Notes: a model not told the origin generated them from the sequence alone. 64,000 nt of DNA from Amnibacterium setariae (GCF_003581425.1 NZ_QXTG01000002.1:1485560-1549559); one strand, 5' to 3'; shown: positions 18,616 through 26,618, counted from the first letter of the stretch. Numbers and translations are program-made.

Positions 18616-18936
18616 TCAGGCCGTCTTGCGCAGCTTCCGGCGCTCGCGCTCGGACAGGCCGCCCCAGATGCCGAAGCGCTCGTCGTTCTGCAGCGCGTAC
18701 TCGAGGCACTGCGACTTCACCTCGCACGAGGAGCAGATCCGCTTCGCCTCGCGCGTCGATCCGCCCTTCTCGGGGAAGAACGCCTCAGGATCGGTCTGCG
18801 CGCAGAGCGAGTCGGCCTGCCAGCTCAGCTGGTCGCCCTCGTCGTCGGCGACGCGACGGACCTTCGGCACACCGAGCTCGACCGGGTCGACGAACCAGTC
18901 GGTCGGAACGGATGCCTGATAGGGGGAAACGGTCAT
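18616..18936 (-). CDS. WhiB family iron-sulfur transcriptional regulator
   Basis: 106 residues. The four cluster-binding cysteines are at 45, 68, 71 and 77 (C...CxxC...C), followed by the GIWGG turn (89-93) and a basic C-terminal tail (ERERRKLRK) that contacts DNA. WhiB proteins bind a 4Fe-4S cluster and the principal sigma factor region 4. Context beside the GT2/DUF5719 pair matches the WhiB2/WhmD class, which controls cell division and septation. The ATG has GAGGA 9 nt upstream. A longer open frame upstream crosses the leader and lacks support. Confidence 0.94.
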   Translation of the reverse strand: MTVSPYQASVPTDWFVDPVELGVPKVRRVADDEGDQLSWQADSLCAQTDPEAFFPEKGGSTREAKRICSSCEVKSQCLEYALQNDERFGIWGGLSERERRKLRKTA

Positions 18937-19421
18937 CGAAGATCGTCCTCTCAATGCTTCCGGAGCCCCGCGCTCCGAAAGCGTGGGGGTAATTACACAC
19001 AGGTGATTCAGAACGGCGCAAGGCCGAATGCGTGCACGGATCGCGAGGGCGTGCACGACCTGCGGTCCTCTCAGGCGGCCCGGAGGTGGCGGTTCACGCG
19101 CCGTCGAGAAGCCTTGAAACGACCTGGGACCCGCCGCTGTGACCAGGCATTCTTCTTCGATGCCCCCTCAGGAACCCGGGTAGCGGCGTCAACCCTCAAC
19201 GGGGGGTCGAATGCTTGCGACACGCCGATAACGACAGTCGCTTCGTAACACGACCGTTACATCCGAGTTCCGCGTGTCGGCGGGAGGTTCGAATCCGTGT
19301 TCGACGCATTCCGAATTCGGAACGCCGGTCGCCCCCCCCGAAGAGGGGGCATGCTTCACGCTTCGATGCAATTCGGCGCCCTATCACGGCCGAATAACGG
19401 GTGTCGAATCCGACACGCCGG
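18937..19421. other. Gene-free region between whiB and galE
   Basis: About 485 bp without a credible gene. It holds the whiB leader with a small hairpin (CGGAG/CTCCG), a probable promoter, and a noticeably less GC-rich stretch at about 19140-19400. That stretch contains short repeated words such as GACACGCCG and GAATCCG and a run of eight C followed by a G run near 19331-19349. galE is transcribed away from it, so the AT-richer part lies downstream of galE. Confidence 0.6.
18992..19021 (-). promoter_or_regulatory. Probable whiB promoter
   Basis: On the minus strand TTGCGC (19016-19021) and TGTAAT (18992-18997) are separated by 18 bp, resembling a primary-sigma promoter. It would give a leader of about 50 nt before the whiB ATG. 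Confidence 0.4.
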
Positions 19422-20381
19422 TCACGCCGCGCGGCGGGCCTCCCAGGCGGAGGAGACCATCTCGCGCAGGGTGTGCCGCATGCGCCAGTCGAGGTCGCGC
19501 GCCGCGAGCTCGCCCGACGCGACGATGCGGGCGGGGTCGCCGGGGCGCCGGGGAGCGATCTCCGGCGTGAAGTCGATGCCGGTCACATCCGCCACGGTGC
19601 GCATGATCTCGCCGACGCTCACGCCGTCGCCCGACCCGAGGTTGTAGACGGGCTCGACCGGCTCCCCCGCCGCGAGGCGGCGGGCCGCGGCCACGTGCGA
19701 CACCGCGAGGTCGGCGACGTGGATGTAGTCGCGCACGCACGTGCCGTCCGGCGTCGGGTAGTCGTCGCCGTTGATTCGGGGCGTCCGCCCGTCGAGCAGG
19801 GCGTCGAACACGAGCGGGAAGAGGTTGTGCGGGCTGGTGTCGAAGACGTCCGGCGTCCCCGACCCGACGACGTTGAAGTAGCGGAGCGCCGTGTGGTGCA
19901 GCCCGACCGCTCGGCCCTGGTCGGCGAGCAGCCACTCGCCGATGAGCTTGGACTCGCCGTAGGGCGACTCCGGGCTCTTCGGGGTCGCCTCCGTGACGAG
20001 GTCGACGTCCGGCGTGCCGTAGACGGCGGCCGACGACGAGAAGACGACCTTGTCGACGCCGGCGTCGGCCATCGCGGCGAGCAGCGTCGCGGTGCCGGTG
20101 ACGTTCTGGGCGTAGGTGTGCAGCGGCTGCTGCACGGAGACGCCCGCATACTTGAAGCCGGCGACGTGGATGACCCCCTCGACCTCGTGCTCCTCGAAGG
20201 TGCGGGTGAGCAGCTGGCCGTCGAGGATGCTGCCGCGGACGAACGCGACGCCCTCCGGCACGAAGTCGCGGTGGCCGCTCGAGAAGTCGTCGATGACGAC
20301 CGGCGTCAGGTCCGCGTCGCTGAGCGCGCGCACCACGTGCCCGCCGATGTAGCCCGCGCCGCCGGTGACCAACCACGTCAT
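19422..20381 (-). CDS. galE: UDP-glucose 4-epimerase
   Basis: 319 residues, an extended short-chain dehydrogenase/reductase. GGAGYIG (7-13) binds NAD, FSSSAAVYG (114-122) supplies the catalytic Ser, and YGESK (141-145) the Tyr/Lys pair. It interconverts UDP-glucose and UDP-galactose, feeding surface glycan synthesis. Length and motifs are those of the GalE family; specificity for N-acetylated sugars is possible. The ATG at 20381 begins directly with the Rossmann strand; upstream in-frame sequence lacks protein character. It is followed by a gene-free stretch. Confidence 0.93.
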   Translation of the reverse strand: MTWLVTGGAGYIGGHVVRALSDADLTPVVIDDFSSGHRDFVPEGVAFVRGSILDGQLLTRTFEEHEVEGVIHVAGFKYAGVSVQQPLHTYAQNVTGTATLLAAMADAGVDKVVFSSSAAVYGTPDVDLVTEATPKSPESPYGESKLIGEWLLADQGRAVGLHHTALRYFNVVGSGTPDVFDTSPHNLFPLVFDALLDGRTPRINGDDYPTPDGTCVRDYIHVADLAVSHVAAARRLAAGEPVEPVYNLGSGDGVSVGEIMRTVADVTGIDFTPEIAPRRPGDPARIVASGELAARDLDWRMRHTLREMVSSAWEARRAA

Positions 20382-20445
20382 GAGCGCGACCCTATCGACG
20401 GGGCCGGACGCCGTCGCGGGGCCATGCCGTGTTCCGTGGAGGAGT

Positions 20446-20784
20446 TCAGTGGAGGATCCCGGCGGCGACCGTGGCGGCTGCGGCGACGGCGACGAGGATC
20501 GCGACGGGAAGTCGCGGCGCCGCTGAGCGGGGGCTCGGGACCCGCTGCGCGGCGGGCGCGGCGACGGCGGCCTGCGCCTCCCGGAACGTCCGGTACGCAC
20601 CGATGAGCTCGCTGTCCGAGCCGGTGGCGATCCAGCGCCGGCCGCGCTCGACCGTGCCGAGGTGGCGGCCGTCCCGCCGGGCGGCCCAGGCGCCGTCGCG
20701 CATCGCGCGCCAGACGACGTCGGCCTGGCCGTCCTCGACGGCAGGGGCGGAGGCGGTCAGCGGGGCGCGCATCGTGATCGTCAT
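20446..20784 (-). CDS. Small hypothetical protein with C-terminal membrane anchor
   Basis: 112 residues. The soluble part (about 25-75: ADVVWRAMRDGAWAARRDGRHLGTVERGRRWIA...YRTFREAQAAV) looks like a compact beta-rich domain of a kind seen in actinobacterial proteins annotated only as hypothetical. A C-terminal hydrophobic helix (about 92-110) would anchor it. The ATG follows a strong GGAGGAAGGAA ribosome site. It lies upstream of galE on the same strand with a 64-bp gap. Function is unknown. Confidence 0.72.
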   Translation of the reverse strand: MTITMRAPLTASAPAVEDGQADVVWRAMRDGAWAARRDGRHLGTVERGRRWIATGSDSELIGAYRTFREAQAAVAAPAAQRVPSPRSAAPRLPVAILVAVAAAATVAAGILH

Positions 20785-20863
20785 GGCCGTTCCTTCCTCC
20801 TCCCGGACGCTAACGGGAGGCTCGGACGTGCGCGTGAACAGCCGGTGAAGGGAGGATCGAGCC

Positions 20864-21556
20864 ATGTGCGGGCGCTACGTGGTGACCAAGGCCGTGACGG
20901 ATCTGCTGCCGGAGCTGATGGACGGGCTCGGCGGCCTGCCCGACGACTACAACGTCGCGCCGACCGCGATGGTGCCGGTGGTGCGCGACCGGCACGGCGA
21001 ACGGGCGCTGCCGGAGGTGAAGTGGGGCTTCCTCCCCTCCTACGCGAAGGACGTGAAGCAGCGGCCGCAGCCGATCAACGCGCGGATCGAGACGGTGGCG
21101 ACGTCGGGCATGTTCAAGCGGGCGTTCGCGCGGTCGCGCTGCATCGTGCCGGCGCTCGGCTACTACGAGTGGGTCGTCACGCCGACCGGCAAGCAGCCGC
21201 ACTACATCCACGCGCCGGAGGCGGGGCTCGCGATGGCGGGCGTGCTGTCCGCGTGGGCCGACCCGACGAAGGACCGCGACGACCCGGACCGCTGGCTGAT
21301 CTCGATGGCGATCATCACGAGGGACGCCCACGTGGCGCCAGGCGAGGTGCACGACCGGATGCCGGCCTGCCTCTCCCCCGAGGGCTACGCGACCTGGCTG
21401 CGCGAGGACGCGTCGTCGGCGGACCTGCTGGACCTGCTCGAGGACGAGTCGCTTGCGGTGGCGCAGACGCTGGAGCACTACGAGGTGAGCCGCGACGCGA
21501 ACAGCGTCCGCAACAACGGCCCGGGCCTCATCCACCCCCTCCCGCCCGCCTCCTGA
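20864..21556 (+). CDS. SOS response-associated peptidase (SRAP, HMCES/YedK-like)
   Basis: 230 residues, a full-length SRAP domain. The catalytic Cys2 is exposed after methionine removal (MCGRYVV). NARIETV, RSRCIVPALGYYEW (with the conserved Glu) and the HDRMP His motif complete the active site. SRAP proteins form a covalent thiazolidine link to abasic sites in single-stranded DNA, protecting forks; they act in the cytoplasm on DNA. It is expressed alone, with GGAGG upstream of the ATG. A palindromic repeat begins 17 bp after the stop. Confidence 0.94.
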   Translation: MCGRYVVTKAVTDLLPELMDGLGGLPDDYNVAPTAMVPVVRDRHGERALPEVKWGFLPSYAKDVKQRPQPINARIETVATSGMFKRAFARSRCIVPALGYYEWVVTPTGKQPHYIHAPEAGLAMAGVLSAWADPTKDRDDPDRWLISMAIITRDAHVAPGEVHDRMPACLSPEGYATWLREDASSADLLDLLEDESLAVAQTLEHYEVSRDANSVRNNGPGLIHPLPPAS

Positions 21557-21572
21557 CCTCTCTTCCTCTCCG

Positions 21573-21639
21573 AGCGCGGACTTGTCACTCGATGCCCTTC
21601 CCAGGCCTCCTCGAGGGCGACTGGTGACAAGTCCGCGCC
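21573..21639. repeat. Palindromic intergenic repeat A, copy 2
   Basis: An inverted repeat beginning AGCGCGGACTTGTCAC and ending with the complementary GTGACAAGTCCGCGC. Arms are imperfect in the inner part. It lies between the 3' ends of the SRAP gene and the convergent DUF559 gene, so it may also stop transcription from both sides. Confidence 0.8.
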
Positions 21640-21661
21640 TCAGCGGGCAGTACCGAGCGTC

Positions 21662-22531
21662 TCAGCGGGCGAGGGCGGCTCGAACGCGCTCGACGGTCTC
21701 GGCCGGGCGCAGCTGCAGGTCGTCCTTCGTCACTCGCACGACCCGCCAGCCGAGGTCCTGCAGCCGCTCGTACTTGAGGATGTCGTCGCGCATCGCCTGC
21801 TCGTCGAAGTGCTGGCGCCCCTCGTACTCGACGACGACGCGCTGCGCGACGAAGACGAGGTCGCATTCGCCGACCCGCAGGCCCGCCTCGTCGAAGATCT
21901 CGCGGTTGATCGCGGGCTCGGGCAGACCGGCCTGAACGAGGAGGCGTCGCAGGCGGGTCTCCATCGCCGACCGCACGCCCTCGCGCAGCAGGGGCAGCGC
22001 TCGGTTCAGCAGCTGCTGGCGCGGGCGGCCGCCGACCGCCACCGCCGACTCGAGCTCGTGGAGCCGCCGCGGACGGCGACGGTTCTTCGCGAGCAGGCTC
22101 TCGCCCGCCACGACGAGGTCCTCGAGGCCGAGGATCTGCGCGAGCTGGCACCACGTCTCGATCTCGTCCGCGACACGGACCCCGAGGTGGAGACGGACCT
22201 GCCCGGGCCGCGGGACCAGCTGGTGCCCCTTGACGAGGTGGTCGCGCGGCGCCCGGACGCCGGTGGGCACGGAGACGTGGAGGAACGGGCTCCGCTCGAG
22301 CGCGCTCGGCAGCCAGATGCCCCCCAGCAGCGCCGCCGTGACGTGCGAGAAGAAGGCCGCGGGGTGCATCTTGACGGCGCAGGTCCGCGTGCGGTCGAGC
22401 ACGCCGTCGAGCCGCCCCGCGGTGCGGACGCCGCGGAACGGCGCCGCGAGCCGAGCGCCTCGCAGCTGCTTCGCCGTCAGGCCGCGAGCGGCGGCGTCCC
22501 GGACGTGGAACGGTCGGTCGTCGATCTCCAT
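21662..22531 (-). CDS. DUF559 endonuclease-fold protein with AbiEi-like N-terminus
   Basis: 289 residues. The N-terminal 60 residues (VRDAAARGLTAKQLRGARLAAPFRGV) resemble the winged-helix of AbiEi-type antitoxins. The C-terminal part (about 200-289) has the Vsr/DUF559 PD-(D/E)xK-like core: a conserved Glu in SAMETRLRRLL, Asp in GECDLVFV, then VVVEYEG and WRVVRVT. Such AbiEi/DUF559 fusions are common, poorly studied actinobacterial genes, often multicopy and sporadic. One A repeat lies 22 bp beyond the stop and three lie upstream of the start. The ATG is chosen by domain start; no strong ribosome site is visible. Confidence 0.8.
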   Translation of the reverse strand: MEIDDRPFHVRDAAARGLTAKQLRGARLAAPFRGVRTAGRLDGVLDRTRTCAVKMHPAAFFSHVTAALLGGIWLPSALERSPFLHVSVPTGVRAPRDHLVKGHQLVPRPGQVRLHLGVRVADEIETWCQLAQILGLEDLVVAGESLLAKNRRRPRRLHELESAVAVGGRPRQQLLNRALPLLREGVRSAMETRLRRLLVQAGLPEPAINREIFDEAGLRVGECDLVFVAQRVVVEYEGRQHFDEQAMRDDILKYERLQDLGWRVVRVTKDDLQLRPAETVERVRAALAR

Positions 22532-22618
22532 CCGGCGACGATGACGCCGCCGGACCTCCTCCGACGGGCCGAAGTCGCGGCCGTGCGGGCATCTCACCCT
22601 GCGGAGGGAACGATCCAG

Positions 22619-22683
22619 CGCGCGCTTGTCACCAGGTGCCCTCTCGAAGCCGCCGAAGGGGCGGCAAGCGCCGAGTCCGCGCT
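22619..22683. repeat. Palindromic intergenic repeat A, copy 3 (degenerate)
   Basis: Left arm CGCGCTTGTCACCAGGTGCC and right end GAGTCCGCGC are recognisable, but the inner right arm has diverged. It is the first of three consecutive copies with the same orientation of their loops. Confidence 0.7.
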
Positions 22684-22690
22684 CCAACCA

Positions 22691-22755
22691 ACGCGGGCTT
22701 GTCACCAAGTGCCCTTCTGACCGCTGAAAGGGCATCACGCGCCAAGTCCGCGCCT
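22691..22755. repeat. Palindromic intergenic repeat A, copy 4
   Basis: Left arm ACGCGGGCTTGTCACCAAGT and right end CCAAGTCCGCGC, with GCCCTTC and GAAAGGGC pairing inside. It lies 7 bp after copy 3. Confidence 0.75.
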
Positions 22756-22760
22756 CGTCG

Positions 22761-22826
22761 ACGCGGACTTGTCACCAAGTGCCCCTCTGACGGCGCAGGA
22801 AGGGCATCGAGCGACAAGTCCGCGCT
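22761..22826. repeat. Palindromic intergenic repeat A, copy 5
   Basis: Left arm ACGCGGACTTGTCACCAAGT and right end GACAAGTCCGCGCT, with GCCCCTCT and AGGAAGGGC facing each other inside. It is 5 bp after copy 4 and 30 bp from the HAD phosphatase stop codon. Confidence 0.8.
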
Positions 22827-22856
22827 GCAGCCAGCCCGCGGACACCGCAAGGCGGG

Positions 22857-23624
22857 TCAGCGGGCGGTGATCGCCTCGATCACCGAGACCGTGTCCTCCC
22901 AGCCCTCGACGGCGACGGTAGGGACGCCGAGCGCCTTCACCGGGTAGTCGTTGCCGTCCGGGTCGAGGCGGTCGCCGATGAAGAGGGTCTCGGCGAAGGG
23001 GATGCCGGTCAGCTCCGCGAGCCGCCGCATGCCGTACGCCTTGTCGATGCCCCGCCGCGTGATGTCGACGGAGGTCGAGCCGCCGCTGCGCACCTCGAGG
23101 TCCGGAAGGCGCTCCTGCACCGCCGCTCGGATGCGGTTCTTCTTCTCCCCGGTCGGGTCCCACGCCTTCTTCTCGTCGAGCGGCGCCTGCTGCCCGAGCG
23201 CGGAGTAGGTGATCTGCGAGCCGCGGTCCTCGAGCGCCGGCCCCCAGGTCTGCTCGGCCCAGAGCTCGAGCCGCTTCGTCTCCTCCTCGACCGCCGCCAT
23301 CGCGCGCTGCTTCTCGTCGTCGGTGAGGTCCTCCGCGTACACGCAGGTGAGGCCGTCCGCGGTGAGGCGCCAGTACTGCGTGCCGCAGGTCGGCATGAGG
23401 TGGAGGCGGGCCGCGAGCGCGTCGGGCAGCTCGCCCAGGCGCGCCACCACCTGGGTGCGGAACTGCTCGATCTGACCGCCCGAGATCACGCAGACCTCGG
23501 ACACCTCGAGCAGGCGCAGCAGCGCCTCGCGGACCGGGTCCGGCAGCGGCGCCTTCGACGGCGCGAGGGTGTCGTCGAGGTCGAAGGCGGTCATGCGGGG
23601 GCGGAAGGGCACGGTCGTCACCAC
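22857..23624 (-). CDS. HAD-IIB family hydrolase
   Basis: 255 residues. HAD motif I is DLDDT (15-19, nucleophile Asp15), motif II includes SGG (about 48-50), and motif IV is GDRLDPDGND near residue 217. The cap domain between about 85 and 180 is alpha/beta as in subclass IIB, and VDITRRGIDKAYGM resembles phosphomannomutase and sucrose-phosphatase-like members (K at the KAYG position). It probably removes phosphate from a sugar phosphate in the cytoplasm. Start is GTG, with a second GTG one codon later. Substrate is not predictable. Confidence 0.88.
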   Translation of the reverse strand: MVTTVPFRPRMTAFDLDDTLAPSKAPLPDPVREALLRLLEVSEVCVISGGQIEQFRTQVVARLGELPDALAARLHLMPTCGTQYWRLTADGLTCVYAEDLTDDEKQRAMAAVEEETKRLELWAEQTWGPALEDRGSQITYSALGQQAPLDEKKAWDPTGEKKNRIRAAVQERLPDLEVRSGGSTSVDITRRGIDKAYGMRRLAELTGIPFAETLFIGDRLDPDGNDYPVKALGVPTVAVEGWEDTVSVIEAITAR

Positions 23625-23710
23625 GCCGCCACGCTAGGGCACCGCTTCCGACCCGTTCGCAACTGGGGATGGCGGGGGGTCGATGCGCGTGCTAAGTGAG
23701 CGCATGCTTG

Positions 23711-23808
23711 GGTAACGAACAGGTAACGCGCGCCGGGCAGGATTACGCACGGCCTTGCGCGCCCCTCCTCCGGGGGCGACCATGAACCGTCCTGAGCCAA
23801 CGGTAACG
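23711..23808 (+). promoter_or_regulatory. Three GGTAACG heptamers upstream of the sugar transferase
   Basis: GGTAACG occurs at 23711-23717, 23722-23728 and 23802-23808; the first two are spaced 11 bp apart, about one helical turn. They lie in the 246-bp leader of the sugar transferase gene together with a CG-rich hairpin near 23760-23778. They may be regulator-binding sites; no promoter core was identified confidently. Confidence 0.3.
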
Positions 23809-23870
23809 ACGCCCGCGCTCACCGCCTTGCCACGCCGCACCCGAATGCGGCCCCACGTGACGAAGGATTC

Positions 23871-25391
23871 ATGGAATCAGGAGCCCTTGGCGACGCCATG
23901 CCCGACGGCAGGTTGAGCGTCACCCGTGCCGGCGCGTTCGGTGCGACGACGTTCGCCGTGCCCGACCTCCATCTCACTACTTCCGCTCAACGGGTCGGGT
24001 GGCGGACCGGCTACCGCTTGGCTCTGATCGGCACGGATCTCGCGACCGTCGCGATCTCGCTCCTCTTCGCCCAGGCCGTCCACGAGCGGAACCTGGATCC
24101 GGCGCAGTACCTCGTATGGGGGATGGCGCTCGGCGTCGTCTGGATGGGCATGCTCGCCGCCATCCGCTCCCGCGAGGTGCGCGTGCTCGGCGCCGGTACC
24201 TCCGAGTACCAGCGCGTCGCGAAGGCGACCGGCGTCGCCTTCGGCGCCTTCGCCGTGATCATGGTGCTGCTGAAGCTCGACGTCGCGCGCGGTTACCTCC
24301 TGGTCGCACTGCCCGTCGGACTGCTGCTGCTGCTGGCCGAGCGGTTCCTCTGGAGGTCCTGGCTGATCGCCCGCCGCCGGGAGGGGCTCTGCCTCATCGG
24401 CGCGGTGGTCGTCGGCAACCACCAGGACGCGACGCGCGTCACGAACGAGCTGATCAAGCACCACCACGCCGGCTACCGCCCGATCGGCGTCTCCTACACC
24501 GACGGCACCGGCGGCGCGCAGTTCGCGGCGGCCGACGGCCGCAACGTCCCGCTCGTCGAGTTCCCCATGCTCGCGGACACCGTCCGCGCCACGCACACCC
24601 GCGCGGTCATCGTCGCCGGCGAGCTTCCGGGCGGCAAGGAGGCCATCCAGGACCTCGGCTGGCAGCTGGAGAACTCGAAGACCGAGCTGATCCTCACCTC
24701 GCGCCTCACCGACGTCGCCGGCCCCCGCATCCACATGCGCCCGGTCGACGGCCTGCCGATGCTGCACGTGGACCTGCCGCAGTACGCCGGCCTCAACCAC
24801 ACCATCAAGCGCGGCATCGACCTCGCGCTCGCCGGCACCGCCGTCCTGCTGCTCTCCCCCGTGCTCCTCGCGGTCGCGCTCGCCGTGTACCTCGAGGACC
24901 GCGGCCCGGTCCTGTTCCGGCAGGAGCGCGTCGGCGTGGCCGGCAGCAGCTTCACGATGTTCAAGTTCCGCAGCATGGTCGTCGACGCGGAGGCGCGCCT
25001 CGCCGCGCTCGCCCGGCAGAACGAGGGCGCGGGCCTGCTGTTCAAGATGAAGGACGACCCGCGGATCACGCGCACGGGTGCCTTCATCCGCCGCTACTCC
25101 CTCGACGAGCTGCCGCAGCTGTTCAACGTGCTGAACGGCACGATGAGCCTGATCGGCCCGAGGCCGCCGCTGCCGCGCGAGGTCGCCGCCTACGAGGGCC
25201 GGGTGAACCGGCGCCTGCTGATCAAGCCGGGCATCACCGGGCTCTGGCAGGTGAGCGGCCGCTCCAACCTGTCGTGGGAGGAGAGCGTGAAGCTCGACCT
25301 CTACTACGTGGAGAACTGGTCCATCACGACCGACTTCATGATCCTCGTGAAGACGGTGCGCGCCGTCCTGCATCGCGACGGCGCCTACTGA
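23871..25391 (+). CDS. Undecaprenyl-phosphate sugar-1-phosphate transferase (polyprenyl glycosylphosphotransferase)
   Basis: 506 residues. Four or five N-terminal membrane helices (about 40-170) and a cytoplasmic nucleotide-binding-like region (about 180-290) precede a C-terminal membrane helix (KRGIDLALAGTAVLLLSPVLL, near 309) and the catalytic bacterial sugar transferase domain. Key motifs: FRQERVG, FTMFKFRSM, LDELPQLFNVL, MSLIGPRPPLPREV and KPGITGLWQVSGRSNLSWEE. It starts polysaccharide synthesis by placing a sugar phosphate on undecaprenyl phosphate. It is the only such initiating enzyme in the window, so it may serve the exopolysaccharide genes near 50-62 kb. The stop overlaps the convergent small gene. 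Confidence 0.94.
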   Translation: MESGALGDAMPDGRLSVTRAGAFGATTFAVPDLHLTTSAQRVGWRTGYRLALIGTDLATVAISLLFAQAVHERNLDPAQYLVWGMALGVVWMGMLAAIRSREVRVLGAGTSEYQRVAKATGVAFGAFAVIMVLLKLDVARGYLLVALPVGLLLLLAERFLWRSWLIARRREGLCLIGAVVVGNHQDATRVTNELIKHHHAGYRPIGVSYTDGTGGAQFAAADGRNVPLVEFPMLADTVRATHTRAVIVAGELPGGKEAIQDLGWQLENSKTELILTSRLTDVAGPRIHMRPVDGLPMLHVDLPQYAGLNHTIKRGIDLALAGTAVLLLSPVLLAVALAVYLEDRGPVLFRQERVGVAGSSFTMFKFRSMVVDAEARLAALARQNEGAGLLFKMKDDPRITRTGAFIRRYSLDELPQLFNVLNGTMSLIGPRPPLPREVAAYEGRVNRRLLIKPGITGLWQVSGRSNLSWEESVKLDLYYVENWSITTDFMILVKTVRAVLHRDGAY

Positions 25392-25628
25392 TCCACCCGC
25401 CCCGGGGTTCGGGACGGCGCGTCCGCCGTCTCCTCCTGGGCCGCTCCGAGCGGCAGGCCGTCCAGGTCGATCCGCGGGGGGCTCGAGACGGTAGACGACG
25501 GCCGCGACGACCACGGCCAGCAGCACGACGACCATCGCGGGCCACGGCGAGACCGCGAGCCACAGCACGAGGGCGGTCACCGTGCCGCCGCCGAGCGCAC
25601 TCAGCGCGATCCGGTCCCGCAGCGCCAT
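25385..25628 (-). pseudogene. Small two-helix membrane protein gene with homopolymer frameshift
   Basis: From ATG at 25628 the frame reads MALRDRIALSALGGG then two hydrophobic helices and VVYRLEPP. At a run of six G (25476-25481 on the plus strand) the frame shifts: in the other phase it continues IDLDGLPLGAAQEETADAP and ends at a TAG (25385-25387). Removing one base gives an intact 80-residue protein. Without that, the original frame runs on antisense to the sugar transferase. The cause may be a sequencing error or a true mutation. The end overlaps the sugar transferase stop by 7 bp. Confidence 0.7.
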
Positions 25629-25955
25629 CGCATCCCCCGACACGAGCCGTGACCGGGGACCCCCTCCAGCGCGACGCCGGAGCCCCGAGAGGATTCGAAT
25701 CCTCCTCCTTCCGCTGAGCGGATGGAAGCGGCGCGCCGAGCCGTGTACGGACCGTCGCACGAGGGCGGTCGGCAGACACTCGCGAACCATTCGGGAACCG
25801 CCCACTCCACGCTGAGCGAGCGCAACAGGACTGCGTCCGCTGCACGTCCGTTGCGCTGCGCAGACCAGAAGCGCCCTGAGAACCGAGGGATCGACCGCTA
25901 CTGTGCTGACCTGAGAGCCCGCAGTGACGGGAGTCGGACGGAGGCGAACCGAACC
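25629..25955. other. Gene-free region upstream of the two-component operon
   Basis: 327 bp between the small membrane gene and the response regulator. It contains a perfect 16-bp palindrome, GAGGATTCGAATCCTC (25689-25704), and is less GC-rich than its neighbours. It resembles a tRNA T-arm but lacks any tRNA context. It may be an operator for the operon at 25956. Confidence 0.5.
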
Positions 25956-26618
25956 ATGCCCGCTCCTGTGAACGCACCGCTCCGCGTCGGCCTCGTCGAC
26001 GACCACGAGGTGATCGCCGCCGCCGTCCACGCCGCGCTGCGGCAGACCCGCGAGCTCGAGCTGGTGGCGTCGGCGCCCACGGTCGACGGCCTCTTCGCCC
26101 GCGCGGCCGGCCGGCTCCACCTCGTCGTGCTCGACCTGCGCCTCGCCGACGGCTCCTCTCCCGCGAACAACGTCGAGCGGCTCGTCAACGCCGGGTGCAA
26201 CGTCATCGCGTTCACGAGCGGCGAGAGCCCGTACCTCCTGCGCACCGTCGCTCGCACCGCGGTGCTCGGCATCGTGCGCAAGAGCGAGCCGCTGCACGCG
26301 CTCACGAACGCGCTCCTCCGCGCCGCCTACGGCCAGCCGGTCATCACGGCGGAGTGGGCGTCGACGGTCGAGAACGATCCGCTCATCACCGACGCGCGCC
26401 TCTCCAAGCAGGAGCAGCGGATGCTCGCGCTCTTCGCCGACGGCAACACCGCGCAGAGCGTGGCGGAGGAGGCCGGCATCGCCGTCTCCACGATCGAGGA
26501 CTACGTCCGCCGGATCCGCGCGAAGTACGCGCGCGCCGGCCGGCCGGCCGTCACCAAGGTCGACCTCTACAAGCGCGCCGTCGAGGACGGATTCCTCCCC
26601 GCTCCGAACGAGCAGTGA
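25956..26618 (+). CDS. LuxR-type response regulator
   Basis: 220 residues. The receiver domain (about 10-125) has the acidic pair Asp15/Asp16 and phosphoacceptor Asp60 (HLVVLDLRLADG). The C-terminal helix-turn-helix (about 145-210: LSKQEQRMLALFADGNTAQSVAEEAGIAVSTIEDYVRRIRAKY) binds DNA. It is translated with the sensor kinase, whose start overlaps its stop as GTGA. The ATG is preceded by GGAGGCG about 11 nt upstream. Target genes are unknown; the palindrome at 25689 may be its binding site. Confidence 0.92.
   Translation: MPAPVNAPLRVGLVDDHEVIAAAVHAALRQTRELELVASAPTVDGLFARAAGRLHLVVLDLRLADGSSPANNVERLVNAGCNVIAFTSGESPYLLRTVARTAVLGIVRKSEPLHALTNALLRAAYGQPVITAEWASTVENDPLITDARLSKQEQRMLALFADGNTAQSVAEEAGIAVSTIEDYVRRIRAKYARAGRPAVTKVDLYKRAVEDGFLPAPNEQ

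Noticed and set aside
19288..19315. GGTTCGAATCC-like text in the whiB-galE gap
   Set aside because: Flanks do not pair as a T-stem and no cloverleaf can be built.
22619..22826. Possible CRISPR-like array (three regularly spaced repeats)
   Set aside because: Units are long palindromes separated by 5-7 bp, with no spacers and no cas genes.
22629..22850. Open frame through the three palindromic repeats
   Set aside because: It only translates the repeat sequence and has no ribosome site or domain.
25689..25704. tRNA T-arm-like stem-loop (GGATTCGAATCC)
   Set aside because: No acceptor, anticodon or D arm could be paired on either strand; the loop is wrong for a tRNA. Treated as a palindrome.
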